A stretch of DNA of 64,000 nt, taken from contig JADYZM010000039.1 in the NCBI GenBank assembly GCA_020853105.1, forward strand, positions 44,549 to 108,548. The letters run 5' to 3'. This DNA comes from Flavobacteriales bacterium. Lineage in GTDB: Bacteria > Bacteroidota > Bacteroidia > Flavobacteriales_E > Vicingaceae. Made by a program: the position numbers and the translations under genes. Position 1 is the first letter of the stretch, and the number at the start of each line of letters is the position of its first letter. Below the pieces are notes generated by a model. That model saw nothing but the letters and a program-made list of their open reading frames with translations, was not told the DNA's origin and did not search any database. This document shows positions 38,902-49,074 of this stretch, piece after piece.

Positions 38902-39988
38902 TTTTCCAGTTATTTAGTCCTTCTTCAAGATTTAGAAGATTGTTGTATCCATATTTTGTACTTAATAATTTAATTGCATGTAAACTTCTGATTCCTTTTT
39001 GACAAACAACAACAACTTTTTTATTTTTGGAAATTAGTGAAATGTATTTCTCTAATTGATTCAATGGAGCATTTATCACATTCGTATTTATAATTTTTGG
39101 CAACTCCCACTCTTCTCGCACATCTACTATTTGAATATTTTCCTTTTGTAATAACTCTTTCAGTTCAGATTGATTAATTGAATTGTTTTGAGCAATTCCA
39201 CAAAAAACATCGTAGTTAAATTCAGAAAAATTAGTTTCTAAAGCCTTAGTTTTTTTAATTTGAGCAGGGTTTGACTTAATTTTTAAATTTGTTAAAACTG
39301 ATGTCAATAAATTATAGATTAGCAACTTACCGGAAAGTACAGAGCCAATACCTAAAATTATTTTAATAACTTCTGTGGCTTGTAATGTACCTATAACTCC
39401 TGGTAAAGCTCCCAATACACCAACTTCAGCACAATTTGGAATACTCCCTATTAGTGGAGGCTCAGGGAATAAACATCTGTAAGTTGGTCCGTTTAAATAG
39501 TTGAAAACCGTTACTTGCCCTTCAAACTTGTATATCGAACCATAAACTAGCGGTTTATTGGTAATTACACAAGCATCATTAACTAAATATCGAGTAGAAA
39601 AATTATCAGTACCATCTACCACTACATCGTAATTTTTAAACAAACTGAGTGCATTTTTGGATGTTAATTTTTCAGGATATGAGTTAATACTAATATGTTG
39701 ATTTTGTTTTTGTAATTTATCTTTTGCTACAGATGCTTTATTTTTTCCTACATCTTCTGAATTAAAAAGTATTTGTCGGTGTAAATTTGATTCGTCAACT
39801 GAATCAAAATCGATTATTCCGATTGTTCCAATCCCTGCTGCTGATAAATACTGTAAAACCGGACATCCCAGTCCTCCAGCCCCAATAACCAATACTTTAG
39901 AAGATTTCAGTTTTTCCTGACCTTCTACTCCGATTTTATCTAATAACAAATGTCGGCTATATCTGATTTTTTCTTGTTCATTTAACAT
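38894..39988 (-). CDS. moeB: MoeB/ThiF-type adenylyltransferase fused to a rhodanese domain
   Basis: 364 residues. The N-terminal 245 are the E1-like adenylation domain (VLVIGAGGLGCPVLQYLSAAG at about 30; VDGTDNFSTRYLVND), which activates the C-terminus of MoaD. The last 90 residues are a rhodanese domain with active-site Cys in VVVVCQKGIRSLHA. The fusion can supply sulfur and carry out activation in one protein. The zinc CxxC pairs usual in MoeB are mostly lost: only one cysteine remains in PTYRCLFPEPP, and the second pair is replaced by NPAQIKK. Located 2 bases after moaD. Confidence 0.9.
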   Translation of the reverse strand: MLNEQEKIRYSRHLLLDKIGVEGQEKLKSSKVLVIGAGGLGCPVLQYLSAAGIGTIGIIDFDSVDESNLHRQILFNSEDVGKNKASVAKDKLQKQNQHISINSYPEKLTSKNALSLFKNYDVVVDGTDNFSTRYLVNDACVITNKPLVYGSIYKFEGQVTVFNYLNGPTYRCLFPEPPLIGSIPNCAEVGVLGALPGVIGTLQATEVIKIILGIGSVLSGKLLIYNLLTSVLTNLKIKSNPAQIKKTKALETNFSEFNYDVFCGIAQNNSINQSELKELLQKENIQIVDVREEWELPKIINTNVINAPLNQLEKYISLISKNKKVVVVCQKGIRSLHAIKLLSTKYGYNNLLNLEEGLNNWKNE

Positions 39989-39990
39989 GA

Positions 39991-40233
39991 TTAACCTCCG
40001 GCAAATGGTGGAAGAATTGCAACCTCATCGTTTATCCCAATTTTTGTGTTTTCTTCAACAATTGATTGATTTAAAGCTACTTTAAAGCTCATATCTTCAA
40101 GTTTGGGGAATTTTGCTTGAAGCAATTTTATTAATTCATTGACAGTACTGTTTTTATTTGAAATTTCAATAATTTCAAAATCATGTCCAATGACTTCTGC
40201 AATCATTCCAAAATACAACACTTTAATTTTCAT
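39991..40233 (-). CDS. moaD: Molybdopterin synthase sulfur carrier subunit
   Basis: 80 residues, ubiquitin-like beta-grasp fold, ending in the diagnostic double glycine (ILPPFAGG) that is adenylylated and thiocarboxylated by MoeB. It starts within the end of mobA (11-base overlap) and is followed 2 bases later by the moeB-like gene. Confidence 0.93.
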   Translation of the reverse strand: MKIKVLYFGMIAEVIGHDFEIIEISNKNSTVNELIKLLQAKFPKLEDMSFKVALNQSIVEENTKIGINDEVAILPPFAGG

Positions 40234-40783
40234 AATACTGTTTTAATTCTTCTGGTGTATTAAAATTTAAAAACTCTTGAAAATGAATTTGATTTGCATC
40301 TATAGTTTTCAAATCAATTTTGGAAAGAACGTCTTTTATTCTCAACCTTTTTTTATCAATTTCATTTTGAATTATGGGCAAACAACTTTTAGAATATATT
40401 CCAATTAGTTGGTGAGTTTTATCATCTTTGATTGGTATAGTTGCTTGGCAGTTCTCACAATTATCAATTAGAATTTGAAGTAAATCAACTTTAACCAATG
40501 GAGTATCGCAACTCAAAACAATGTTTTTTTCAAATGGAGTGTGATAAAGTCCAGTATATATTCCAGCTAGTGGTCCAGCATTTTTTATTAAATCTTCGTA
40601 CACTGGTATTCCAAATGATTTATAACGAGAATCATTAGCGATAATTAAAATATGTTTTGTAATTTTTTTTACTGTTTCAACCAAATGCATCACCATAGGT
40701 TTATTTTCAAACAACAATAAACCTTTGTCCGTTCCCATACGAGAACTTTTGCCACCTGCTAAAATAATAGCTCCTACTTCCAT
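40223..40783 (-). CDS. mobA: Molybdenum cofactor guanylyltransferase
   Basis: 186 residues. The nucleotide-binding signature is IILAGGKSSRMGTDKGLLLF at about residue 6-25, with SCDTPLVKVDLL for the metal site. It attaches GMP to Mo-molybdopterin, making the bis-MGD cofactor needed by NarG of the same cluster. The gene lies 13 bases after the ModE-like gene. Confidence 0.92.
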   Translation of the reverse strand: MEVGAIILAGGKSSRMGTDKGLLLFENKPMVMHLVETVKKITKHILIIANDSRYKSFGIPVYEDLIKNAGPLAGIYTGLYHTPFEKNIVLSCDTPLVKVDLLQILIDNCENCQATIPIKDDKTHQLIGIYSKSCLPIIQNEIDKKRLRIKDVLSKIDLKTIDANQIHFQEFLNFNTPEELKQYYEN

Positions 40784-40796
40784 TATTTAACTTCAA

Positions 40797-41132
40797 TTAC
40801 CATTTTATCTTACTTATTTCGCTACTCAAGAACAATTGAACTTTGGTATTCAATTCATCAAACAGTTTTATTGTTCTAATTCCTTCTTTTGTAACAACTG
40901 TTCCTCCCCCGCCTTTTCCACCGGATATTCTTTCCACTAATGGTTGATTAGCTTCTTTATTCATACCATCGATAATTTCCCAGGCTTTTTTGTAGCTCAT
41001 TTGCATTGATTTTGCAGCTTTACTAATTGAACCCGTTTCGATTATTTTTTTTAATAAGTCAATCCTTCCTTCAGCTAAGAAAGTTCCATTTTTTCCATCT
41101 ATCCAAATTCGACTTTTTATTTTATACTTCAT
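40797..41132 (-). CDS. ModE-type winged-helix DNA-binding protein without molybdate domain
   Basis: 111 residues. It corresponds to the N-terminal winged helix of ModE (TGSISKAAKSMQMSYKKAWEIIDGMNKEA, then ERISGGKGGGGTVVTKEGIR). The molybdate-binding C-terminal domain of E. coli ModE is absent, so it cannot sense molybdate in the same way; such short forms are common in Bacteroidota. It is the first gene of the Moco operon modE-mobA-moaD-moeB-moaE-moaCB, which suggests regulation of molybdenum metabolism. Confidence 0.82.
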   Translation of the reverse strand: MKYKIKSRIWIDGKNGTFLAEGRIDLLKKIIETGSISKAAKSMQMSYKKAWEIIDGMNKEANQPLVERISGGKGGGGTVVTKEGIRTIKLFDELNTKVQLFLSSEISKIKW

Positions 41133-41167
41133 AAAATAAAGAATAGGTTATATATTAATTTATATAA

Positions 41168-41210
41168 CGAAATTATAACTTTATCAATCTTGATACAATG
41201 ATTAATGTCA
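41168..41210 (-). promoter_or_regulatory. Crp/Fnr-type operator and promoter of the Moco operon
   Basis: The palindrome TGATTAATGTCA lies at 41199-41210. On the minus strand a near-match -7 box, TAATTTCG (7 of 8), lies at 41175-41168. The expected transcription start near 41161 is about 43 bases from the operator centre, as in class II activation. A second perfect palindrome TATCAATCTTGATA (41182-41195) lies between the two. Confidence 0.5.
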
Positions 41211-41229
41211 TAAGCTTGTATTTATCAAA

Positions 41230-41263
41230 AAAAACTGTCTCCCTAAATAGGAAGACAGTTTTT
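41230..41263 (-). terminator. Terminator of the nar operon
   Basis: Stem AAAAACTGTCT (41230-41240) and AGACAGTTTTT (41253-41263); on the minus strand a U-run follows. It is 23 bases after the narI stop. Confidence 0.8.
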
Positions 41264-41285
41264 CAAACATTAACAAATTAAACTT

Positions 41286-42035
41286 TTAATTATTTCTGAA
41301 ATCTCTACTTTTTCCAGGGAAATAGTTACGAGAATTTCTAATTTCTTTGTTGTTCCAATTCCAAATAACCAATTGGTATTTTCTCCAAATATAATCAACC
41401 GGAGCAACCAAAAAGTGAACAAATCTTGTAAATGGTATAATTCCAATGATAACGAATGCAGAAGTGATATGGGTTTTAACCATCAATAAAGCCATTTCAT
41501 TACTTGTTGATAATTGAGCAATCACATCTACATTTGGGTTGAAAGCAAAAACCGAGCGTAAATATGGAGTCATAACTGATGCAAACCAGTTTGAACCCCA
41601 TCTTCCGTAGTAAGCAACTGCTAATCCTGAGATAATTTGTACTAGTATTACAGCATAAACAACATAGTCCATATTGTTAGATACCATTTGGATTCTTTTT
41701 GTTGTTAGTCTTCTTTTGATTAACAAAAGAATTCCAATTAGTGATGAAAGGGCAAATCCAAAGGCAGAAAATTCCAATACTAATAATCGAACGGGATCGC
41801 CATTCCAAGCTAACACTGCACTTGGAATCAAAAATCCAATCAAGTGTCCTAAGAAAAGCATAATCATTCCCCAGTGAAAAAACTGGCTACCAAAAAACAA
41901 TTGTCTTCCTTCAAGAAATTGAGAAGATAATGATGAAACTTGAAATCCGTTTTTGGTATATCTATAAATTGAACCAATAAGCATTACCGCAAGTGCTACA
42001 TAAGGTAAGGCTCCGAATAATAAAAAATCTAGCAT
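41286..42035 (-). CDS. narI: Respiratory nitrate reductase gamma subunit (cytochrome b)
   Basis: 249 residues, five helices. Haem b ligands are visible in FFHWGMIMLFLGHLIGF (two His on helix II) and in VKTHITSAFVII and TRFVHFLVAP near the end. It takes electrons from menaquinol on the periplasmic side and passes them to NarH. Last gene of the operon, 26 bases after narJ. Confidence 0.95.
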   Translation of the reverse strand: MLDFLLFGALPYVALAVMLIGSIYRYTKNGFQVSSLSSQFLEGRQLFFGSQFFHWGMIMLFLGHLIGFLIPSAVLAWNGDPVRLLVLEFSAFGFALSSLIGILLLIKRRLTTKRIQMVSNNMDYVVYAVILVQIISGLAVAYYGRWGSNWFASVMTPYLRSVFAFNPNVDVIAQLSTSNEMALLMVKTHITSAFVIIGIIPFTRFVHFLVAPVDYIWRKYQLVIWNWNNKEIRNSRNYFPGKSRDFRNN

Positions 42036-42061
42036 AATTATTAGTTTTAAATTTTAATTTA

Positions 42062-42793
42062 TTAATTGATATTGTTTAATATTTGTCTTGATCGTTGTTT
42101 AATTTCTTCAGGAGTAGGCACTGAAACCGAACATCCATCTTTGCAATCGCTGTGTAAAAATGCTTTTGCATAAGCAGGAATTATTTCAACTTGTTTTTCA
42201 AAATTTATTTTTTCAAAATCTTTTTTGAACACTTTTATCAAAGCACTGATAGCATTTTTATAAATGTTACCGTCTTTTATACCTTCCATAATAATAACTT
42301 TCTGTTTTTTATTCATAACCTTCTCTCTAATGTGAGTTTTTTGGTCACTGAATTCAGAAAGCATTTTTTCGAGTGCTGGTATTAAAGCCATTACAACTAA
42401 TTCATCAATAAATTTATTATCTGTATGAATTGGTAATAATCTCAAAATGTAAGGTAAATTATCAGCTAATTCTCCATCACAATTGTTGTTGTGTTTTTCT
42501 TGTTCGGCCTTCATATTAACTAGGAATTCACCTCTTTTGTAATCCTCGTTAAATAAAACATACCCAATATCTAGAAAACAAACAGCTTGGATGTGAAAAG
42601 TTTTTTGAAAAATTTCTTCAATTTGATTGTAAGTAGAATTTGCAACAAAATCTGAGAATCTTTCAAATTCAATTCCTGCCTCAGGATATTTAGTATTCAG
42701 AAAGTTTTGAATCTCTTTTACTGTAGAAAAGACATTCTCTTTCGGGTACATAAATACCTCAGCAAGTAGTTTGTAATGTTCTAAATTTTGCAT
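42062..42793 (-). CDS. narJ: Nitrate reductase assembly chaperone
   Basis: 243 residues, alpha-helical TorD/NarJ family (HYKLLAEVFMYPKENVF at the start, then DIGYVLFNEDYKRGEFLV; SDFVA). NarJ inserts the bis-MGD cofactor and one Fe-S cluster into NarG before membrane docking and is not part of the final enzyme. Between narH and narI with 20- and 26-base gaps. Confidence 0.88.
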   Translation of the reverse strand: MQNLEHYKLLAEVFMYPKENVFSTVKEIQNFLNTKYPEAGIEFERFSDFVANSTYNQIEEIFQKTFHIQAVCFLDIGYVLFNEDYKRGEFLVNMKAEQEKHNNNCDGELADNLPYILRLLPIHTDNKFIDELVVMALIPALEKMLSEFSDQKTHIREKVMNKKQKVIIMEGIKDGNIYKNAISALIKVFKKDFEKINFEKQVEIIPAYAKAFLHSDCKDGCSVSVPTPEEIKQRSRQILNNIN

Positions 42794-42813
42794 TTTAATT
42801 TCAGTTACTTTTA

Positions 42814-44307
42814 TTATAAGCCTCTAGCTGGTTTTTCTTTGAAACCAAAACCGGTACTACCTTTATAATCTCCTGTATTTTCGAGCATTTCTATAGCCTC
42901 TTCACGATGAGCAGCAGGAATTACAAATCTTTCTTCAAAAGTAGCTAATGAAGTTAATCTGAAAATAGCATTTGCCATGTGAACATCTATTCCTGCATCA
43001 TTCATTACTGAATTCAATTGAGATTCTGAAACATCTTTCACTGTAGTATTTCTTCTAGACACACGAACGGCATGTAGTCGTTTAAATACATCAACCACTT
43101 TTTGGTCATTTCCAGCAGTAAATAATGAAGACAAGTATCTAATTGGAACTCTTAACTTCTCTACACCAGTTAATAAATGCTCAGAAACTGTATCGTATTT
43201 TCCATCTTCGCTAACTGAAGCCATAGCTGGTAACAATGGTGGAACATAAAACAAGTTTGGTAATGTTCTAAACTCCGGATGAAGTGGTAGAGCAATTTTC
43301 CATTCTTTAACAAATTTATAAACCGGAGAGTTTTGAGCAGCTTTAATTGTAGAATCAGCTATTCCATTAATTTTAGCAGCTTTAATAACAGCCGGATCAT
43401 GTGGATCTAAGTAAATTCCAAGGTGTCTGTCAACTATTTGAGATTCATCGCATGACGCAACTGCTTGTATTTGATCAGCATCATAAAGCATAACACCCAG
43501 GTATCTGATTCTACCAACGCAAGAGTGCATACAAGCTGGAGCTTGTGCAGATTCTAAACGTGGGTAACACAATACGCATTTTTCTGATTTACCTGTATTC
43601 CAGTTGTAGTATGATTTTTTATATGGGCATGCAGTAACACACATTCTCCATGCTCTACATCTTTCTTGGTTAATAAGAACAACTCCATCTTCACCTCTTT
43701 TATATAATGCACCAGATGGACAAGAACCAACACATGCAGGGTTTAAACAGTGGTTACAAATACGTGGCAAATAGTGGAAAGTCATTTTTTCCAATTGGAA
43801 CATAGCTTCTTGTTCTGCTTTACTCAAATGTTTAAAGTTAACATCTTGTCTAGCATAATCTGGAGTACCAGATAAATCGTCATCCCAGTTAGGTCCAGCT
43901 TGTATTTCCATTGGCTCTCCAGTAATCAAAGAGACAGCTCTACCTATTGGTTGGTCGTTCCCTTCAGGAGCATCAAACAAGTCCTGATAGCGATAAGCCC
44001 ATGGCTCATAATAATCATCTAATACAGGCATGTTTGGATTATGAAAAATATTTTTCAATCCTTTCAATTTTCCTGCCCCTTTTAATGAAACAGTATCACC
44101 ATTTTTTACCCATCCGCCTTGATATATGTCTTGGTCTTCCCATTTTGTAGGATAGCCTGTACCAGGTTTTGTTTCAACATTATTCCACCACATGTACTCT
44201 GCACCTTTTCTGTCTGTCCAAATGTTTTTACAAGCTACAGAACAAGTATGGCAACCAATACACTTGTCGAGATGGAAAACCATTGATATTTGAGATCTTA
44301 CATTCAT
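42814..44307 (-). CDS. narH: Respiratory nitrate reductase beta subunit
   Basis: 497 residues. Four Fe-S clusters are readable: CIGCHTCSVACKNIW, CNHCLNPACVGSCPSGA, CRAWRMCVTACPYKK (with Trp in place of one Cys, giving the 3Fe-4S cluster) and the CVLCYPRLE to CMHSCVGRI block. It conducts electrons from NarI to NarG. It sits 69 bases after narG. The length matches NarH of E. coli (512) closely. Confidence 0.97.
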   Translation of the reverse strand: MNVRSQISMVFHLDKCIGCHTCSVACKNIWTDRKGAEYMWWNNVETKPGTGYPTKWEDQDIYQGGWVKNGDTVSLKGAGKLKGLKNIFHNPNMPVLDDYYEPWAYRYQDLFDAPEGNDQPIGRAVSLITGEPMEIQAGPNWDDDLSGTPDYARQDVNFKHLSKAEQEAMFQLEKMTFHYLPRICNHCLNPACVGSCPSGALYKRGEDGVVLINQERCRAWRMCVTACPYKKSYYNWNTGKSEKCVLCYPRLESAQAPACMHSCVGRIRYLGVMLYDADQIQAVASCDESQIVDRHLGIYLDPHDPAVIKAAKINGIADSTIKAAQNSPVYKFVKEWKIALPLHPEFRTLPNLFYVPPLLPAMASVSEDGKYDTVSEHLLTGVEKLRVPIRYLSSLFTAGNDQKVVDVFKRLHAVRVSRRNTTVKDVSESQLNSVMNDAGIDVHMANAIFRLTSLATFEERFVIPAAHREEAIEMLENTGDYKGSTGFGFKEKPARGL

Positions 44308-44376
44308 AGTTTGTTTTTTTTAGTTTTATGTGTAACCTTCAACTTTATGAATTAAACACTTTAGTTTCTATATATT

Positions 44377-47300
44377 TTAATATTCTACTTTTGTCATTTT
44401 ACGTACCAATACGTGAGTATCACGGTTAACTCCTACAGGACCCCAATAATTGAAGTGATAAGAGAATTGTCCATAACCTCCACACATTAAGTTTGGTTTC
44501 AAGTGAACCCGTGTAAAAGAGTTATTCATACCGCCTCGTCTTGCTTCGCCGTCTTTTCCTCTTCTTTCTTGCGATTTAGCAATATTATATGTTCTTTCAA
44601 CAGCATGATATACTATACAAACTCCTTTTGGAATACGTGCACTAACACAAGCTCTAGTAACATAAGTACCGTGGTCGTTATAAACTTCCACATGGTCGTT
44701 ATCTTTAATACCAAGTTCCTCGGCGTCTTTTTCACTTAACCAACATGGTTCTCCACCTCTTGATAATGTTAGCATTCGAAGGGTGTCACCATAGGTCGAG
44801 TGGATATGCCATTTTCCGTGTGGAGTTAAGCAATTTAACACTCTAGCTTTACCGTCATTTACCGTTACTCTCAAGTCACCATAAGCTTCTGGAGTTGGAG
44901 ATGGTTTGTAAGTTGATAGATGTTCACCAAATGCAATGTATGCATCATGGTCTAGATAAAAATGTTGTCTTCCAGTTAAGGTTCTCCATGGAACTAAACA
45001 ATCAACATTATAAGTATATGCTGCATAAGTTCTTCCTTCGTGCATCAAACCAGACCATAATGGTGATGAATTGTATCTTTTTGGCTGTGCTTGTAAATCT
45101 CTATATTCCATTTCGATTTGCTCGTAACCATCGCCTAAAGTTTCAATTTCTTTGATACCAATTTTTTTACCCATTATTTCGTAGGCACGTTTGGTTAATT
45201 TACCATTGGTCAAAGATGATAGTTTAAGAACTGCGTTAATTGCTTCAACATCTTCTTTAAGTGATGGATATTCAGTTCCATCTTCCCATTTAGTAATGTG
45301 TTGACGATGTTCTAACATTTCTTGATAAACGTCTTCTACAGGGAATCCAACACCATGAGCACTTACTCCGTTTTTAGCAACAGCCGTACCTAGTGAGATG
45401 TATTTTTTGAAAATTTTTGAGTAATCTCTTTCAACAAATGCTATTTTATGCATTGTTTTTCCTGGTATAGCCTCACACTCTCCTTTACTCCAATCTTGAA
45501 GACGTGGTTGAGTGATTTCATCTTTAGAATCGTGTGAAAGCGGTGAGTTAACCACATCTTTCATCACACCTGGTAAATATTTTGGTGCCATCATACTGAT
45601 TCTTTCAGCTAATGTTTCAAAAATCATCCAATCAGTTTTTGATTCCCAAACCGGATCAATTGCTGCAGAAAGTGGGTGTATGAATGAGTGCATATCTGTT
45701 GAATTGATATCTGCTTTTTCATACCAAGATGCTGTTGGTAATACAATATCTGAATACAAAGCTGAAGTATCCATACGGAAGTTAATATCAACAACTAAAT
45801 CCATTTTACCTCGTGCACCTTCTTTTTTGAAAGTAATATCTTCTACTAAGCTTCCGGCAACTTCATCTGCAATTTTATTGGTATGAGTTCCTAAATAATG
45901 ATCTAAGAAATATTCATGACCTTTTGCTGATGTACCAATCGCATTTCCTTTCCAGATAAACCAGTTTCTTGGAAAGTTGATTTCCTCATCCGGTTCAACA
46001 ACAGCATGCTTAAGTTCACCAGATTTTAATTGCTTAACAATATAATCTCTCATTTCGTCATCGGAATTACAGCCTGCTTTTTGAGCATCTTTTACGATTT
46101 CAAAATTGTTTTTATTGTATTGAGGATAATATGGCATCCACCCATTTCTAACAGCTTTTACAGCCCAGTCGGCAGTGTGTAAATGAGCCAACTTGTTATC
46201 TGGAACAGAGTTGTAATATCTTTGATTACCATCATATCTCCATTGAGAAGAGTTGATATAGTGCCAAATTGGTCCTTGTTGAAGTCTTGGAATTGTTCCC
46301 CAGTCTTTCGAACTCATTACAGTTGACCATGATTCCATTGGTGCAAGTTTTTCTTGACCCACGTAGTGATTCATACCTCCACCATTTTTACCATTACAAC
46401 CGGTAAGCATTTGAGCCATGATTGCTGCACGATACATTAGATTTCCATGGAACCAGTGGTTAATAGCAGCACCCACAATCACCATACATTTACCTTCTGT
46501 AACTTCTGCTGTATTAGACCATTCTCTAGCCAGTTGAATAACTGTATCTCTACCAATTCCTGTGAATATTTCTTGCCAAGCAGGTGTATATGCTTGATCC
46601 TTATCATTATAGGATTGTGGAAAATCACCTGCTAAACCTCTTGACACACCATATTGAGACATGGTTAAGTCATAAATCGTAGCTACAGCAACTTTCTCAC
46701 CATTTCCAAGGGTTAAATAACGAACAGGAACTCCTCTCATGGCTTTTTTATCCAAACCATATTCAACAAATTCAACTTGAGCAACTTCGTCATATTTATC
46801 AATGAAAGTCAATTCAGGGTCATATTCAGCACCAGTAACATCATCTGTGTATGATAAGTTCCAGTTTCCGTCTTTTCCATCCCATCTTTGGCCCATTGTA
46901 CCGATTGGAACAACCAAGTTGTTCGTTTTAGTATCGTAATTTAAGAATTTCCAATCACCATTGTCGATTGATTTGTATTGAGACATTTCATTGGCTCTAA
47001 CCATACGACCAGGAACTAATTTTCCATTCTCGTTATTTAATCGAACTAAGAATGGGCAATCGGTATATCTTTTTACATAATCAATAAAATATGGTGTTTT
47101 TTTGTTAACATGGAATTCTTGTAAGATTACATGAGTAACAGCCATCCAAAATGCACCATCTGAGCCTGCATGAACAGGAATCCATTGGTCTGCGTGTTTT
47201 GTAACCATACTAAAGTCTGGAGACATTACAACAGTTTTTGTTCCGTTGTGTCTGGCTTCTGAAAAGAAGTGTATATCCGGAGTACGAGTCATACCTAGGT

Positions 47301-48018
47301 TTGCCCCCATTGATACGATGAATTTAGATACATACCAATCAGCACTTTCACAAACGTCTGTTTGTTCTCCCCAAATTTCAGGGAAAGCATTTGGCAAGTC
47401 GCAATACCAATCGTAGAATGATAAATTTACTCCACCCATCAATTGGATATATCTTGCACCAGCTGCATAACTTAACATACTTTTTGCAGGAATTGGAGCA
47501 AATCCGATGATTCTATCAGAACCGTACTTTTGAATTGTATAAATATTTGCTGCAGCAATTAAATCAAGTGCTTCGTCCCATCTAACTCTTCTAAAACCAC
47601 CTTTACCTCTTGCTCTTTGGTATCTAGCTCTTTTTACCGGGTCTTTTTGTAAATTTTCCCATGCTTTAACTAAATCTCCTCCTGCAGCTTCTTTTTCAGC
47701 ATTGAACAAATCTAACAATGCGCCTCGCATAATTGGATATTTTACACGAATTGGGCTATATAAATACCAAGAATATGAAATACCTCTTTGACATCCTCTT
47801 GGCTCATAAGGTGGTACTTCTTTATTAAACTGAGGGTAATCCAATTGTTGCATTTCCCATACAACAATACCATCTTTTACATGGATAGCCCATGAGCAAC
47901 CACCTGTACAGTTTACACCGTGTGTGCTACGTACAACTTTATCGTATTGCCATCTATTTCGATAAAATTCTTCCCATTTGCGGGTTTTAGGTGATATTAT
48001 ATCTTCAATCCAACTCAT
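44377..48018 (-). CDS. narG: Respiratory nitrate reductase alpha subunit (Mo-bisMGD)
   Basis: 1213 residues, full length. FS0 cluster ligands are His33, Cys37, Cys41 and Cys76 ([21 protein letters not shown]), and the Mo ligand Asp221 lies in [12 protein letters not shown]. The N-terminus has no twin-arginine signal, so the active site should face the cytoplasm, as in E. coli. It reduces nitrate to nitrite and works with NarH and NarI. A membrane cytochrome c gene precedes it by 38 bases. Nitrate entry through NarK is supplied by two genes at 53-56 kb. Confidence 0.98.
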   Translation of the reverse strand: MSWIEDIISPKTRKWEEFYRNRWQYDKVVRSTHGVNCTGGCSWAIHVKDGIVVWEMQQLDYPQFNKEVPPYEPRGCQRGISYSWYLYSPIRVKYPIMRGALLDLFNAEKEAAGGDLVKAWENLQKDPVKRARYQRARGKGGFRRVRWDEALDLIAAANIYTIQKYGSDRIIGFAPIPAKSMLSYAAGARYIQLMGGVNLSFYDWYCDLPNAFPEIWGEQTDVCESADWYVSKFIVSMGANLGMTRTPDIHFFSEARHNGTKTVVMSPDFSMVTKHADQWIPVHAGSDGAFWMAVTHVILQEFHVNKKTPYFIDYVKRYTDCPFLVRLNNENGKLVPGRMVRANEMSQYKSIDNGDWKFLNYDTKTNNLVVPIGTMGQRWDGKDGNWNLSYTDDVTGAEYDPELTFIDKYDEVAQVEFVEYGLDKKAMRGVPVRYLTLGNGEKVAVATIYDLTMSQYGVSRGLAGDFPQSYNDKDQAYTPAWQEIFTGIGRDTVIQLAREWSNTAEVTEGKCMVIVGAAINHWFHGNLMYRAAIMAQMLTGCNGKNGGGMNHYVGQEKLAPMESWSTVMSSKDWGTIPRLQQGPIWHYINSSQWRYDGNQRYYNSVPDNKLAHLHTADWAVKAVRNGWMPYYPQYNKNNFEIVKDAQKAGCNSDDEMRDYIVKQLKSGELKHAVVEPDEEINFPRNWFIWKGNAIGTSAKGHEYFLDHYLGTHTNKIADEVAGSLVEDITFKKEGARGKMDLVVDINFRMDTSALYSDIVLPTASWYEKADINSTDMHSFIHPLSAAIDPVWESKTDWMIFETLAERISMMAPKYLPGVMKDVVNSPLSHDSKDEITQPRLQDWSKGECEAIPGKTMHKIAFVERDYSKIFKKYISLGTAVAKNGVSAHGVGFPVEDVYQEMLEHRQHITKWEDGTEYPSLKEDVEAINAVLKLSSLTNGKLTKRAYEIMGKKIGIKEIETLGDGYEQIEMEYRDLQAQPKRYNSSPLWSGLMHEGRTYAAYTYNVDCLVPWRTLTGRQHFYLDHDAYIAFGEHLSTYKPSPTPEAYGDLRVTVNDGKARVLNCLTPHGKWHIHSTYGDTLRMLTLSRGGEPCWLSEKDAEELGIKDNDHVEVYNDHGTYVTRACVSARIPKGVCIVYHAVERTYNIAKSQERRGKDGEARRGGMNNSFTRVHLKPNLMCGGYGQFSYHFNYWGPVGVNRDTHVLVRKMTKVEY

Positions 48019-48056
48019 ATCTTTTTATTTTTTATTGATTTAGTTTAAATTTTTAA

Positions 48057-48941
48057 TTATTTTGAACAAGCTGATTTTATCTGTCTTTTATAGATATCCT
48101 CTTTTACACATTTACGTTTACGTTCGATAAACATTAACATAATAATTGAGGCAATAACTACAAAAGCTCCACCTCCACCATATATCAGCAAGTTAGAGTT
48201 ATATGCTCTTTGGTGAGAATATACATCTGCACTAGCGGCTTTATTAAAAAAAGCAGAAAGTTGATATATTTCTTTTTCCGTTAATGGATTGTCTTTATAT
48301 GATGATGCCATTGCAGGAAATGGAGGTGCACTTAAAATTCCGTTAACTCCGGCAGCACCCATTCTTTCATAAACTTTAGTTAAATCTTTAGCCAACAACC
48401 CACCCGCAACTAAATCGTTGTGGTTTACATTATGACATGAGATACAAGAAACTCCTCCGTTTTCTAACCGTTGTTTTCCAGAGAAAATATTCATCCCTGC
48501 CAAAATATCTTCATCAGAAGCGTTAGCCGGATCAAGTGCAGGGTCTTGAGCTGCAGGTGCAGATGCGGTTGTAGCAGGAGCAGCTTCTGTTGCAACAGCT
48601 TCTGCCGGGCTATTTTCAGCAATATATGAAATAATCGCTTTAATATCAGCGTCGGATACGTTTTGGTTAGGCATAGGATATCCGTATTCAGTAATCATTG
48701 CTTTTGCATCAGCATCTTTCTCTCCAAATGCTTGAGCATTTTTAACAAAATTGATAATCCATTCTTCACTTCTTTTTGTGTTGACACCTTTTAAATCAGG
48801 TCCAACTAATTTACCTTTTCCAATTGAGTGGCAGGCGCTACATGTTTGTTTAAAAACAGCAGCTCCGTCTTGTGCAGTAGCTGACAAACTACTCAACGCC
48901 ATTGAAACAGATACTCCAATTAATTTTAGTTTCATGTTCAT
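48057..48941 (-). CDS. Membrane-anchored dihaem cytochrome c of the nar operon
   Basis: 294 residues. Signal peptide (about 1-23), a first cytochrome c domain with CSACH (34-38) ending near 110, an Ala/Pro-rich linker, a second haem domain with CISCH (166-170), and a C-terminal helix (about 253-273) with a basic tail ending KSACSK. The first domain is closely alike to the two extra domains of ActA at 1246-2865 (CxACHSIG, VGP, KR, PMPxQ blocks). It is the first gene of the nar operon, so it probably handles periplasmic electrons for or from the reductase; Thermus narC is a precedent for a nar-linked cytochrome. Its actual donor is unknown. Confidence 0.85.
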   Translation of the reverse strand: MNMKLKLIGVSVSMALSSLSATAQDGAAVFKQTCSACHSIGKGKLVGPDLKGVNTKRSEEWIINFVKNAQAFGEKDADAKAMITEYGYPMPNQNVSDADIKAIISYIAENSPAEAVATEAAPATTASAPAAQDPALDPANASDEDILAGMNIFSGKQRLENGGVSCISCHNVNHNDLVAGGLLAKDLTKVYERMGAAGVNGILSAPPFPAMASSYKDNPLTEKEIYQLSAFFNKAASADVYSHQRAYNSNLLIYGGGGAFVVIASIIMLMFIERKRKCVKEDIYKRQIKSACSK

Positions 48942-48952
48942 TGCTCTTTTAA

Positions 48953-49060
48953 TGATTTATATCAATTATTAATTTTTATACACTTTTAGACGAAGTAAAA
49001 TTGCCTAAGTAGATACAAACTAAAAATGATTCATATCATATCAAAAGATGATTTTAATCA
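48953..49060. promoter_or_regulatory. Cluster of three Crp/Fnr-like palindromes before the nar operon
   Basis: Three copies of TGAY-N4-RTCA: TGATTTATATCA (48953-48964), TGATTCATATCA (49027-49038) and TGATTTTAATCA (49049-49060). The last sits inside a perfect 22-base palindrome (49044-49065). No exact TAnnTTTG box is seen at the right distance, so the transcription start is unclear. The copy at 48953 lies only 12 bases from the cytochrome start codon. Confidence 0.55.
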
Positions 49061-49074
49061 TCTTTAAAAGAAAA

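Noticed and set aside
44377..48018. Periplasmic-facing (Tat-exported) nitrate reductase
   Set aside because: The NarG N-terminus has no twin-arginine motif or hydrophobic signal.
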